Shown piece by piece: positions 13,852-20,780 of a stretch of 20,811 bases of DNA. Made by a program: the position numbers and the translations under genes. The DNA comes from an uncultured Prevotellaceae bacterium (GTDB lineage Bacteria; Bacteroidota; Bacteroidia; Bacteroidales; Bacteroidaceae), in assembly GCA_937893145.1 (NCBI GenBank), contig CALBJW010000057.1, forward strand, positions 1-20,811. Direction: 5' to 3'. Numbering within the stretch: position 1 is the stretch's first letter; every line of letters starts with the position of its first letter. The notes under the pieces were generated by a model that saw only the letters and a list, made by a program, of their open reading frames with translations, did no database searches and was not told the origin of the DNA.

Positions 13852-13859
13852 TAACTTTG
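13852..13859 (+). promoter_or_regulatory. Probable -7 box (TAACTTTG) of the 13932 barrel gene
   Basis: TAACTTTG matches TAnnTTTG. A poor TTTC match at 13828-13831 is the only -33 candidate. Transcription from here would give a leader of about 65 nt containing the shared repeat element. Confidence 0.5.
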
Positions 13860-13872
13860 CGATGTGAATAAA

Positions 13873-13905
13873 ACGAAACGCTTCGCTACGAATGAACATA
13901 TAAAC
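13873..13905 (+). repeat. 33-nt leader element shared with the FucP-like gene
   Basis: Begins ACGAAACGCTTCGCTAC and ends AACATATAAAC. It matches 7988-8020 at 31 of 33 positions. Both copies lie on the plus strand, 26 and 31 bp before an ATG. The CGAA/TTCG part could form a small hairpin. Confidence 0.8.
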
Positions 13906-13931
13906 CAATATACTCATAAACTCAAAAAGAT

Positions 13932-14588
13932 ATGAAAAGATTTTTTGCTATTGCTCTGCTCGGCATCTTTACTGCTCTTGGTGCTAACGCCCAGTATCGT
14001 GGTGGTTATGCAGGTTATTCTCCTGTAATGCCATCTCGTAGAATAGGTGATTACTATAGTTGGAACCGTCCTTATGTGGGATTCCGCCTTGGTGGAGCCT
14101 TCTCGACTATGAGGGGCGATAAATATAATAGTATGCAAAATGGCTTCACCGCAAGTGTAGTTGGTGGTCTGCCTATGTCACACTACATTCCTCTTGCCGT
14201 CGAGGCTGGATTCTCCTACACAGAGAAGGGTGGACGAGAGAACGATCAGTCTGCTAAGCTCGACTATATCGAAATACCTCTTGTTATTAAGTACAAGGCT
14301 TATGTAGGACGTGGAGTGACTATCGAACCTTTTGCTGGTGGATATGCTGCTCTTGGCGTTGGTGGTCAGCTCAAGGACAAGCGCTACCAAACGGCAACCA
14401 GTTCCTTTGGCGGTGTAGAGACTCAGTACCGTCGTGGTGATGCGGGACTTAAATTCGGTTGCGGACTTGGCATCGATTTCTTCTATGCAGAACTCGGTTA
14501 CGAACTTGGTATGTCAAACATCAGCCACAGCAACTACTACGATGCTCACAATGGAGCGTTTACCCTTACTGTCGGTGTTAATTTGTAG
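13932..14588 (+). CDS. Outer-membrane beta-barrel protein, PF13568-like
   Basis: 218 residues. The signal peptide is MKRFFAIALLGIFTALGANA, cut before Q21. A Gly/Tyr/Arg-rich stretch follows (QYRGGYAGYSPVMPSRRIG), then a barrel from about residue 45: VGFRLGGAFSTM, GFTASVVGGLPM, IPLAVEAGFSYTEKGGR, DYIEIPLVIKYKAYVG, GVTIEPFAGGYAALGVGG, FGCGLGIDFFYAELGYELGM. The last strand AFTLTVGVNL ends in Leu. LDYIEIPLVIKY is a typical feature of the Bacteroidetes outer-membrane beta-barrel family with eight to ten strands. No ligand or partner is known. It stands alone on the plus strand, with its own -7 box and a 72-bp leader region holding a repeat. Its stop codon overlaps the convergent transglutaminase-like gene by 11 bp. 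Confidence 0.85.
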   Translation: MKRFFAIALLGIFTALGANAQYRGGYAGYSPVMPSRRIGDYYSWNRPYVGFRLGGAFSTMRGDKYNSMQNGFTASVVGGLPMSHYIPLAVEAGFSYTEKGGRENDQSAKLDYIEIPLVIKYKAYVGRGVTIEPFAGGYAALGVGGQLKDKRYQTATSSFGGVETQYRRGDAGLKFGCGLGIDFFYAELGYELGMSNISHSNYYDAHNGAFTLTVGVNL

Positions 14589-17043
14589 GAAACGAAGAAT
14601 ACAGTCTTAGTCCGATACTAATAGTGTAGCCTTGCGAGAGGAACACAATTCGGTTGAAGGTGTCGGCAATGATAAATACTGGTAAGTTATGGGATGGGAG
14701 GTGCATGTTAGTGCAAATCTCATTCCATATTTTTTTGTCCACATCGTAACCGATGCTTGTACCTTCTGGCAGAGCAGGGAAGTCGGCTGGGTTGAAGCGA
14801 CTGCGTGCTTCCTCGTTCTCAAACAGAAGCACGGTCTTGATGCCCATCGACTCAAACTCCGACTTGAGTGCTGCTATGTCCCTCAGCGTGTGGTTCGATG
14901 GTTCATTGTTTGGAGCAATAAGTCCAAGCACATAATATCCTCTGCCTGTGGTGGAGAGAATCGACTTCATTCCGTGAGTGTCGTCGCAGTATATGTTTTC
15001 AGAGTTGAAACTACCAATCACCTTGAGTCCTTCCTTTGGATTAGGAAGCGAAAGGGTCAGTTCGGTAGTATTGCCAGGAGTGACAGGAGCTACCTCCACA
15101 TGAGCCATTACACTACCATTTGCCATTCGTGTTCCTGAGATGAGGAGGTAGTCGCCTGTGTCGAGCGATATGGGGTTTGCCAATGTCGATTGCCATGTGT
15201 CTTCCTCCGCATAACTGAGCAGTTGTGGTGCGCCATCGTTTATCTTTGAGAGAGTGAAATGTGTGTAGTATTTTGGGTTGAGAATATACTCATCTGGAGT
15301 GTAGGCAACATGCATCAAACCCTTTGCTGCAAAGGATTTGTCATCAAACTTCTCAAACTTTATCTCCCTCCATTCGTTGCCCTCGAAATACTCTAATTTC
15401 TGTGTCACGGCATCGATGCGAGTTGCATGTCCCATAGTGCGGGCAAGAGCCACGAAGAATATGTTTCGGGAGAAGGTGTCACACTCCCTCACCTTCCACA
15501 CACCGATAGGAGTCATGCGCAGTTGTTGCGGATTGCCAAGTTCCTCTATCTGTATGTTCTTTCTTGTCCATTCTATGATGCTGTTTATGTCCTTGCGGAA
15601 GGACTTCTGCTGTTTTCCGTTGAATACCTTCTGGAAGAACTGACGGTATGGGGTGAGTTGTTCGTTTGCCACTCGTGGACACAGCACATACCTATTGTAT
15701 ATGTCATCAGCATAACCCCTGTTCTCTGCCGAGAAAGCTGCATCCTTCAGCACATCCTCAGTCACATCCCTCAGGTCCTTGTCCGAGAGGGTAGAGAGGA
15801 GGGTAGTAGGACTGAACGGAAGACCACTCTCAGCGAGGTACTTTTCTATCACATCATAGTTGCCTCGTGCCTTATGTATAAAGGGATTGTCACTTGTTGG
15901 GAAGGTGGCAATATAAGCATTGCGAATGGAGTCCTCACGAATGAGTCGCACGGCGTTTCTCTCTCGTTGTTCATCGGTCATGAAGGGTACAGTATTGCGT
16001 TCTGCAGGAGGCACAATAGTAATGTCCTCAGAGTAGCGTTCACCAGCCGAATGTGAGAGAGTGAGAGTAAGCGTTTCCTCATTCCCCATAGTGCATTTGC
16101 CGAAACCATACTTGCCATCCTTATATGCCCATGCTATGAGGTCGCCCTTTCCAGCCTGCATGTATGTCAAGCCGTTGGAGTCGGTTTGTTTCTTCGAGAC
16201 GGTGTAGAACTCAGCATAGTTGTATATCTTGAACTCCACCGTAGCCCCCACAACAGCTTTACCTTCTGCATCCACCACACGAACTTGTCTTCGAGCCACA
16301 GGAGCATAGTTGGATGTCACATCAATCTCTGTGTAGCATTTGGTGCGCTGCATCACCTCCTCAGGACCGCTGTAGTTGCCAAAGGCTTTCGTGTGCATCA
16401 GCATACCTCGTGAAGCAGGAGCATTGAACCATCCGAGGTCGAGCACAGCCTCTGGTTCACAAGCACCGAGAAAGTGCCACTGTCCATCTGCCCATGCCTC
16501 TACCCACGCATGATTGTCATCGGTATGAGCCCATCGGGGAGTATAGACTTGTCGTGCTGGGATGCACACCGAACGCAGTGCAGCAACGAGGAGGGTACTT
16601 TCTTCACCACATCGTCCGTATGCTGTGCGGATGGAAGCCAACGGACTGCTTGTGCGCTCATCACTCGGAGTGTATGTCACCTTCTCATGACACCAGTGGT
16701 TCACCTCCAGTATGGCATCACTCATCGTGAGACCCTTCACCCTTTCCTTCAGTTCTTCGTAGAACACGATTCGGCTTCTGTCCATGTTCTCGTTGTTCAC
16801 CCTGACAGGCAACACGAAGTGCATGAACTCGCGTTCGGGTATCGATGCTCCCCAAGGCATCTCAGCCTTAGCACGGAGCGTGGTCAGGATGTTCTCCTTG
16901 TAGAAGTCTGCCGAGTAGTCAGCCTTGTCGGGCTGTGGCATCGATGCATAGAGGAAGTCGAGACATTGTTCTGCAGTCTGACCGCTTGTTGTCATAGCAG
17001 AAGCAAACAACAAGGAAAGGAAGATGGTATGCTTAAAGTTCAT
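14578..17043 (-). CDS. Secreted transglutaminase-like protein with a cysteine-less thioredoxin-like C-terminal domain
   Basis: 821 residues with a signal peptide (about 1-21, cut near TSG/Q). The transglutaminase-like core at about 110-205 shows the Cys in YGRCGEES (C145) and the His in DDNHAWVEAW (H178). The usual third-residue Asp is not in its normal spot after W189; E196 in GACEPEAVLD may replace it. An Ig-like carboxypeptidase-regulatory-type domain follows (about 250-320, VRVVDAEGKAVVGATVEF). The middle part (about 380-690) is not recognised. The last 120 residues (about 699-821) look like a thioredoxin fold: YYVLGLIAPNNEPSNHT, TVLLFENEEA, LPVFIIADTFNRIVF. They have no CxxC at the expected place. 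Its start overlaps cutC by 11 bp. Substrate unknown; a peptidase or crosslinking role on extracellular or periplasmic protein is possible. Confidence 0.82.
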   Translation of the reverse strand: MNFKHTIFLSLLFASAMTTSGQTAEQCLDFLYASMPQPDKADYSADFYKENILTTLRAKAEMPWGASIPEREFMHFVLPVRVNNENMDRSRIVFYEELKERVKGLTMSDAILEVNHWCHEKVTYTPSDERTSSPLASIRTAYGRCGEESTLLVAALRSVCIPARQVYTPRWAHTDDNHAWVEAWADGQWHFLGACEPEAVLDLGWFNAPASRGMLMHTKAFGNYSGPEEVMQRTKCYTEIDVTSNYAPVARRQVRVVDAEGKAVVGATVEFKIYNYAEFYTVSKKQTDSNGLTYMQAGKGDLIAWAYKDGKYGFGKCTMGNEETLTLTLSHSAGERYSEDITIVPPAERNTVPFMTDEQRERNAVRLIREDSIRNAYIATFPTSDNPFIHKARGNYDVIEKYLAESGLPFSPTTLLSTLSDKDLRDVTEDVLKDAAFSAENRGYADDIYNRYVLCPRVANEQLTPYRQFFQKVFNGKQQKSFRKDINSIIEWTRKNIQIEELGNPQQLRMTPIGVWKVRECDTFSRNIFFVALARTMGHATRIDAVTQKLEYFEGNEWREIKFEKFDDKSFAAKGLMHVAYTPDEYILNPKYYTHFTLSKINDGAPQLLSYAEEDTWQSTLANPISLDTGDYLLISGTRMANGSVMAHVEVAPVTPGNTTELTLSLPNPKEGLKVIGSFNSENIYCDDTHGMKSILSTTGRGYYVLGLIAPNNEPSNHTLRDIAALKSEFESMGIKTVLLFENEEARSRFNPADFPALPEGTSIGYDVDKKIWNEICTNMHLPSHNLPVFIIADTFNRIVFLSQGYTISIGLRLYSSFPTN

Positions 17044-17746
17044 TTATTCTTTGTATGAGAGTACGTACTTTTTCAGGGTTTGTTTCCATGCCTTTAGGAG
17101 TCATGCTGCGCAGCGAACCGTGTATCTCTGTAGTACCAGTCTTGCTGAGTATCTCTGCCGCATTATCCTCATTCACACCAGCACCCGGCATGATGACAAA
17201 CCCTGTATTTGCAAGGCTTGCAAGGGTGTTGATGAGTGGAATGCCTTGCATGGCAGTTGGTGCTTGTCCCGATGTGAGAAGACGGTGACAACCGAGTGCC
17301 ATAATCTGTTTCAGAGCCTTTAGAGGTTCACGACATTGGTCGAAGGCACGGTGGAAGGTAATCTGCATTCCTTCTGCCGCCTCCACCAGTCGTCTGCATA
17401 CCTCGATGTCGATGTCGCCCTCCTCTGTGAGAGCACCAATCACCACACCGTCCACGCCAAGTGTTCGGCATATCTTGATGTCGCAGACCATACATTCTAC
17501 CTCCGCCTCGCTATATACGAAGTCGCCACCACGAGGACGGATAAGCACATGCAACCTTTCTGGCCCCAAACGGCGTGCCGCCTCAATCATTCCATAGGAT
17601 GGAGTGAGACCGTCCTCGCTCAGTGCCGAACACAGTTCTATGCGCTTTGCACCACCAGCCTTTGCTGCCATCACGCTCTCTAATGATGCTGCACACACCT
17701 CAAGTATGCGTTCTGTAGGGTGGGGAACAGTTGTAAGGTTAGGCAT
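17033..17746 (-). CDS. cutC: CutC family protein (TIM barrel, named for copper homeostasis)
   Basis: 237 residues of the CutC family: LEVCAASLESVMAAKAGGA, RIELCSALSEDGLTPSYG, VLIRPRGGDFVYS (residues 68-79), GVDGVVIGAL, ITFHRAFDQC, LLTSGQAPTAMQGIP, IMPGAGVNEDNA and EIHGSLRS. This is a cytoplasmic TIM barrel. The copper role comes from E. coli genetics, and the cutC copper phenotype there was later traced to the sRNA MicL encoded at that locus, so the enzyme activity of the family is open. Here cutC sits between a sugar-type kinase and a secreted transglutaminase-like gene with overlaps of 8 bp (ATGCCTAA) and 11 bp. There is no copper transporter or sensor nearby, which argues for a metabolic rather than a copper role in this organism. 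Confidence 0.93.
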   Translation of the reverse strand: MPNLTTVPHPTERILEVCAASLESVMAAKAGGAKRIELCSALSEDGLTPSYGMIEAARRLGPERLHVLIRPRGGDFVYSEAEVECMVCDIKICRTLGVDGVVIGALTEEGDIDIEVCRRLVEAAEGMQITFHRAFDQCREPLKALKQIMALGCHRLLTSGQAPTAMQGIPLINTLASLANTGFVIMPGAGVNEDNAAEILSKTGTTEIHGSLRSMTPKGMETNPEKVRTLIQRINEL

Positions 17747-18623
17747 CGGCTTCGTGCATTTTCTGGTTTATGTCTTCGAGAGTACCTCGGAACGGACCAC
17801 TCTCCTCCAGTTTGATGGAACTGATGGCAGAGGCAAACTTACCTGCTTCGAGAGGTGATGCACCCTGCACACGCTGATACACATATCCCATAGTGTAGGT
17901 GTCGCCACAACCAGTGGCATCGGTCTCTGCCTTTGGTGTGTAAGGAGGAATGTCGTAGAACACACCGTCCACAAGTATGATGCTGCCCTCGCTACCGAGT
18001 GTGAGAAGCACTTCCTTGATGCCCCACTCAGCGAGTTGCTTTGCACCTTCTTTCAAGTCCTCAATGCCTGTGAGTGTGCGCACCTCGTGTTCGTTCACCT
18101 TCAGTATGTCGATATACTTCATGAACTCCAGTTTGTTCTCCCAATCGCAGGCATACACCTTCTCGTCACGAACCTCACGCAGATAACCCTGAGCGTCCAT
18201 CACGATGCTGCCGTGCTGTGACAGTTCCTTCACCACATCGAGCGAGAAGTCGTCAGCCAACAGACTACCAAGACAGATGTACTTAGCCTCGATGCCCTTC
18301 ACACTCTCCACAGTGAAAGGGTCAGCCTTAGCACGCACCCTCTGCTTTCTGTCGTTCTGGTTAGCACCGTATATGTTCTCGAAGAACACCGATTTCCTTG
18401 AAGGGATGACATCAACCTCGATGCCCTCCTTGCGAATGTCCTCCACAGCCTGCATCTCACTCTCTGCAAGTGAAGCCACAAGCTTGAAACTAACCTTATC
18501 ACTTGGCAGATGACTAATGCCATGTGCCATATAGAATGTAGTGCCGCCTGGCATATACACTTCCTTCTCTGGTGTCACAATTTTATCAAGCGTAACGTGA
18601 CCAACGCAAACGATATCTTTCAT
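17739..18623 (-). CDS. PfkB/ribokinase-family carbohydrate kinase, substrate unknown
   Basis: 294 residues of the ribokinase fold. PGGTTFYMAHG (25-35) is the substrate-side signature. KVNEHEV (175-181) is the N-x-x-E Mg region. DATGCGDTYTMGYV (235-248) is the ATP/catalytic signature with base D241; the usual GAGD is GCGD here. VMDAQGYLREV lies in the central sheet. Length is normal. The family phosphorylates sugars, nucleosides and sugar alcohols, and no residue I can see fixes the substrate. The start is 8 bp after the ATP-grasp stop and the stop overlaps cutC by 8 bp, so it is the second gene of a four-gene operon. Joint action with the ATP-grasp enzyme, such as making a phosphorylated and then ligated metabolite, is only an idea. 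Confidence 0.9.
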   Translation of the reverse strand: MKDIVCVGHVTLDKIVTPEKEVYMPGGTTFYMAHGISHLPSDKVSFKLVASLAESEMQAVEDIRKEGIEVDVIPSRKSVFFENIYGANQNDRKQRVRAKADPFTVESVKGIEAKYICLGSLLADDFSLDVVKELSQHGSIVMDAQGYLREVRDEKVYACDWENKLEFMKYIDILKVNEHEVRTLTGIEDLKEGAKQLAEWGIKEVLLTLGSEGSIILVDGVFYDIPPYTPKAETDATGCGDTYTMGYVYQRVQGASPLEAGKFASAISSIKLEESGPFRGTLEDINQKMHEADA

Positions 18624-18631
18624 ATATGTGT

Positions 18632-19609
18632 TTATTTCGAGTATTTAATCATTAGTTTTCCTTCTTCCACCACAGCCTCGAAGCCATGTTCACGCTTGGG
18701 GGTGAGCTGCACATTAGCTTCTGCTCCATATTTATTATATAGCAGAATGGCAAGGATGCCCATGTTCATCCTGAGGTTAATCTCTATGCAAGGATGAAGG
18801 CATGTACCATTTGGGCATGTACCATTTACAATATGGATGTCGCTTGGTTGTAGCGTTATCATGTCGATGCCTACAGGACCGTGATAACTCGTCTTTCCGA
18901 GATGTGTCTTGTGGTATTCGATGAGCATTTCAAGCAAATCATCATCCGCACCAATCCTCCTCTTCAGTTCCTCCTGACTCTCCACATAGTTGTAACCATA
19001 AGCACCATTCTCCGCTGCCTGAAACACGCTGTAACCAAGAAAATCCACCTCGTGATTTTCGTGAATGAAGAACTCCATGGCGAAGTCACAAACCTTGTTG
19101 TAGAAACGGTCTGCGGCATATCCGCCCTGACTATTCAGAAACCCCTGAAGCTTCTTCCTCACCAGTTCAATGGGTAGGTTGTGGGTTGTGAACACCCCTC
19201 GCCCCGATGAAGACCAAGGTGACTTGAAAATCATCTCCTCACCACCTTCCACCACCTTCATCATCTCCTCGTCTATCGTGGTCATGAAACGCATCGGTTG
19301 GCGCACCAGTCGTTCATCATCTATCTCTTCGAGCATCTCCTTCATGTAATGGCAGGCATACTCCCTGCTCGACAGTCGTCTCACCTCGTCGAGCCACTCA
19401 TCCGTTGGCAGTTCATCCTCACCAATGCCCATCTTCCTGTACTGCATCTTCGTGGCTTGGCTCCATCCCCACGGTCCTTCGTCCCAACACATGGCAAGGT
19501 CACGCAGCTCCTCCTCCATCTGCTGAATGCGTTTTGGAGGGAAGTACTGTCGCACATTTGCCGCCAGTGCCATGTCGTTCGAACAATTAAATATCGCAGG
19601 TAATCCCAT
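18632..19609 (-). CDS. Uncharacterised ATP-grasp-like enzyme
   Basis: 325 residues. The C-terminal two thirds look like an ATP-grasp fold: a Lys in MIFKSPWSSSGRGVF (K129, then the Gly-rich loop 136-138), VDFLGYSVFQAAENGAYGYN, a GPVGIDMI strand, and HPCIEINLRMNMG (E276, N278, R280), the Mg/ATP-binding E-x-N-x-R of the fold. The N-terminus has IFNCSNDMALAANVRQYFPP, a pattern I associate with conserved hypothetical proteins of Bacteroidetes. ATP-grasp enzymes join a carboxylate to an amine, thiol or similar through an acyl-phosphate; the substrate is unknown. A 15-bp in-frame tandem duplication gives NGTCPNGTC just before the E-x-N motif. It is the first gene of the operon with the PfkB kinase, CutC and the transglutaminase-like protein. 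There is no signal peptide, so it is cytoplasmic. Confidence 0.72.
   Translation of the reverse strand: MGLPAIFNCSNDMALAANVRQYFPPKRIQQMEEELRDLAMCWDEGPWGWSQATKMQYRKMGIGEDELPTDEWLDEVRRLSSREYACHYMKEMLEEIDDERLVRQPMRFMTTIDEEMMKVVEGGEEMIFKSPWSSSGRGVFTTHNLPIELVRKKLQGFLNSQGGYAADRFYNKVCDFAMEFFIHENHEVDFLGYSVFQAAENGAYGYNYVESQEELKRRIGADDDLLEMLIEYHKTHLGKTSYHGPVGIDMITLQPSDIHIVNGTCPNGTCLHPCIEINLRMNMGILAILLYNKYGAEANVQLTPKREHGFEAVVEEGKLMIKYSK
18799..18828. repeat. 15-bp in-frame tandem duplication in the ATP-grasp gene
   Basis: GGCATGTACCATTTG and GGCATGTACCATTTA stand head to tail, identical in 14 of 15 bases. On the coding strand they give the doubled pentapeptide around residues 262-271 (NGTCP NGTCL). Confidence 0.9.
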
Positions 19610-19617
19610 AATGACTG

Positions 19618-19638
19618 CAAATGTAGTGAATAATTCAC
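19618..19638 (-). promoter_or_regulatory. -7 box (TACATTTG) with adjoining 13-bp palindrome, promoter of the ATP-grasp operon
   Basis: The minus strand reads TACATTTG at 19618-19625, only 8 bp before the ATG at 19609. Directly upstream is GTGAATAATTCAC (19626-19638), a palindrome with 6-bp arms around one A. It would lie between the -7 and -33 elements and is well placed as a repressor operator. A TTTG at 19638-19641 is too close to serve as a normal -33 box. Confidence 0.5.
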
Positions 19639-19668
19639 AAATAACCTACTTTTTCCGACAATAATTAC

Positions 19669-19676
19669 TACCTTTG
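19669..19676 (+). promoter_or_regulatory. Probable -7 box (TACCTTTG) of the GH43-like gene
   Basis: TACCTTTG matches TAnnTTTG, 30 bp before the ATG at 19707. No good -33 element is visible. The divergent ATP-grasp promoter lies 43 bp away. Confidence 0.5.
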
Positions 19677-19706
19677 TACCGAACAAACAAAAAGAACCTT
19701 TGAAAC

Positions 19707-20747
19707 ATGAAAAAACTTCTCTCTACCTTGATGCTCCTCGCATCACTCAGTGTCTCAGCCCAGAAGATGGCTGCATACCTCATGGTCTATCACAAGGACC
19801 AAGATCACGGACTCCACATGGCATATAGTACCGATGGCTACCAGTGGACTGCCCTCAACGACGACAAGCCTATCATCGCAGGTGATACCATAGCCGAACA
19901 GTACGGCATTCGTGACCCTCACATCTTTCGTGGTCCTGATGGAGCCTTCTACCTCTCCATGACCGACCTCCATGTCTTCGGCATTCGCTCTGGTCACCGC
20001 ACCACACAGTGGGAGCGTGATGGCAACAAATATGGTTGGGGCAACAACCGTGGACTGGTCCTCATGAAGTCGCACGACCTCATCCATTGGACACGCTCAA
20101 ACCTTGATTTCTCCAAGCTTCCTGACCAACCCGACATGCAGTGGTCAGAGGTGGGATGTGTGTGGGCTCCCGAAACCGTTTACGATGAAGAGGCAGGCAA
20201 GCTCATGCTCCATTTCACCACCCGTCAGGGCGCAGACAAGAACATCATCTACTGGGCGTATGTCAATGATGACTACACACAGTTGACCAGCGAACCAAAG
20301 CTTCTCTTCGAGGCACCCGACCGTAAGTACAATGTCATCGACTCCGACATCATCAAGGTGGGCGAGACTTACCACCTCTTCTATGTCAGTCACGAGAATG
20401 GCGCACGCCCTTGTCATGCCACCTCACAGAGCATCACAGGACCATACACCATTCAGAACACCTACCAGGATGGAGAGCGTCAGAGCCATGAAGCGCCAAA
20501 CTGCTGGAAGCGTCTCGATACCGACACCTATGTCGTCATGTACGATAACTTCAGCCGTCGTCCTGCCAACTTCGGATTTGTCGAGACCACCGATTTCTTC
20601 ACCTACCATCCTCTCGGCTACTTCGACGACAAGAACTGCTCCATGACTCGCACCAACTTCTCCGAACAGAAACACGGAGCCGTCACCTACATCACCGCCA
20701 AAGAACTCAAGGCATTAAAGAAATACTGGCAGAAGAAAACGTACTAA
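19707..20747 (+). CDS. Secreted GH43-like glycoside hydrolase (five-bladed propeller), possible arabinosidase
   Basis: 346 residues. The signal peptide (1-18, MKKLLSTLMLLASLSVSA) is cut before Q19. The rest fits the five-bladed beta-propeller of GH43 and its relatives. Blades are marked by MAYSTDGYQWTAL, YGIRDPHIFRGPDGAFYLSM (D70), SHDLIHWT, VGCVWAPETVYDEEAGKLML (E156), VIDSDIIKVGETYHLFYVS (D212/D214), SHEAPNCWKRL (E262) and KHGAVTYIT near the end. D70, D214 and E262 are plausible base, pKa-tuning and acid residues. Family members act on arabinan, arabinoxylan or xylo-oligosaccharides; proteins of this exact type are usually annotated as arabinosidases, but I cannot fix the substrate. It stands alone: no SusC/SusD pair or other carbohydrate enzyme is next to it in the window. 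A heptamer repeat begins at its stop codon. Confidence 0.85.
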   Translation: MKKLLSTLMLLASLSVSAQKMAAYLMVYHKDQDHGLHMAYSTDGYQWTALNDDKPIIAGDTIAEQYGIRDPHIFRGPDGAFYLSMTDLHVFGIRSGHRTTQWERDGNKYGWGNNRGLVLMKSHDLIHWTRSNLDFSKLPDQPDMQWSEVGCVWAPETVYDEEAGKLMLHFTTRQGADKNIIYWAYVNDDYTQLTSEPKLLFEAPDRKYNVIDSDIIKVGETYHLFYVSHENGARPCHATSQSITGPYTIQNTYQDGERQSHEAPNCWKRLDTDTYVVMYDNFSRRPANFGFVETTDFFTYHPLGYFDDKNCSMTRTNFSEQKHGAVTYITAKELKALKKYWQKKTY

Positions 20748-20780
20748 ATTAAAATTTAATAATTAAAAATTAAAATTTAG
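20747..20780. repeat. 7-bp tandem repeat (AATTAAA) directly after the GH43-like gene
   Basis: Units AATTAAA, ATTTAAT, AATTAAA, AATTAAA and a partial ATTTAG follow in phase. The first unit uses the last A of the TAA stop. The remaining 31 bp to the window end show nothing I can name. Confidence 0.75.

Larger units (their letters stand above)
13621..13931. other. 311-bp divergent intergenic region between tonB and the barrel gene
   Basis: This holds the tonB -7 box at 13674-13681, the barrel gene -7 box at 13852-13859, and the shared leader element at 13873-13905. A small inverted repeat lies between the two promoters: GTGTC (13730-13734) and GACAC (13744-13748) with a 9-nt loop, then TTTT. 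The stretch 13750-13850 is AT-rich with no ORF or motif that I can name. Confidence 0.6.

Noticed and set aside
17033..17746. Copper resistance island around cutC
   Set aside because: No copper ATPase, chaperone, oxidase or sensor gene is nearby, and neighbours are a sugar-type kinase and a secreted transglutaminase-like protein.
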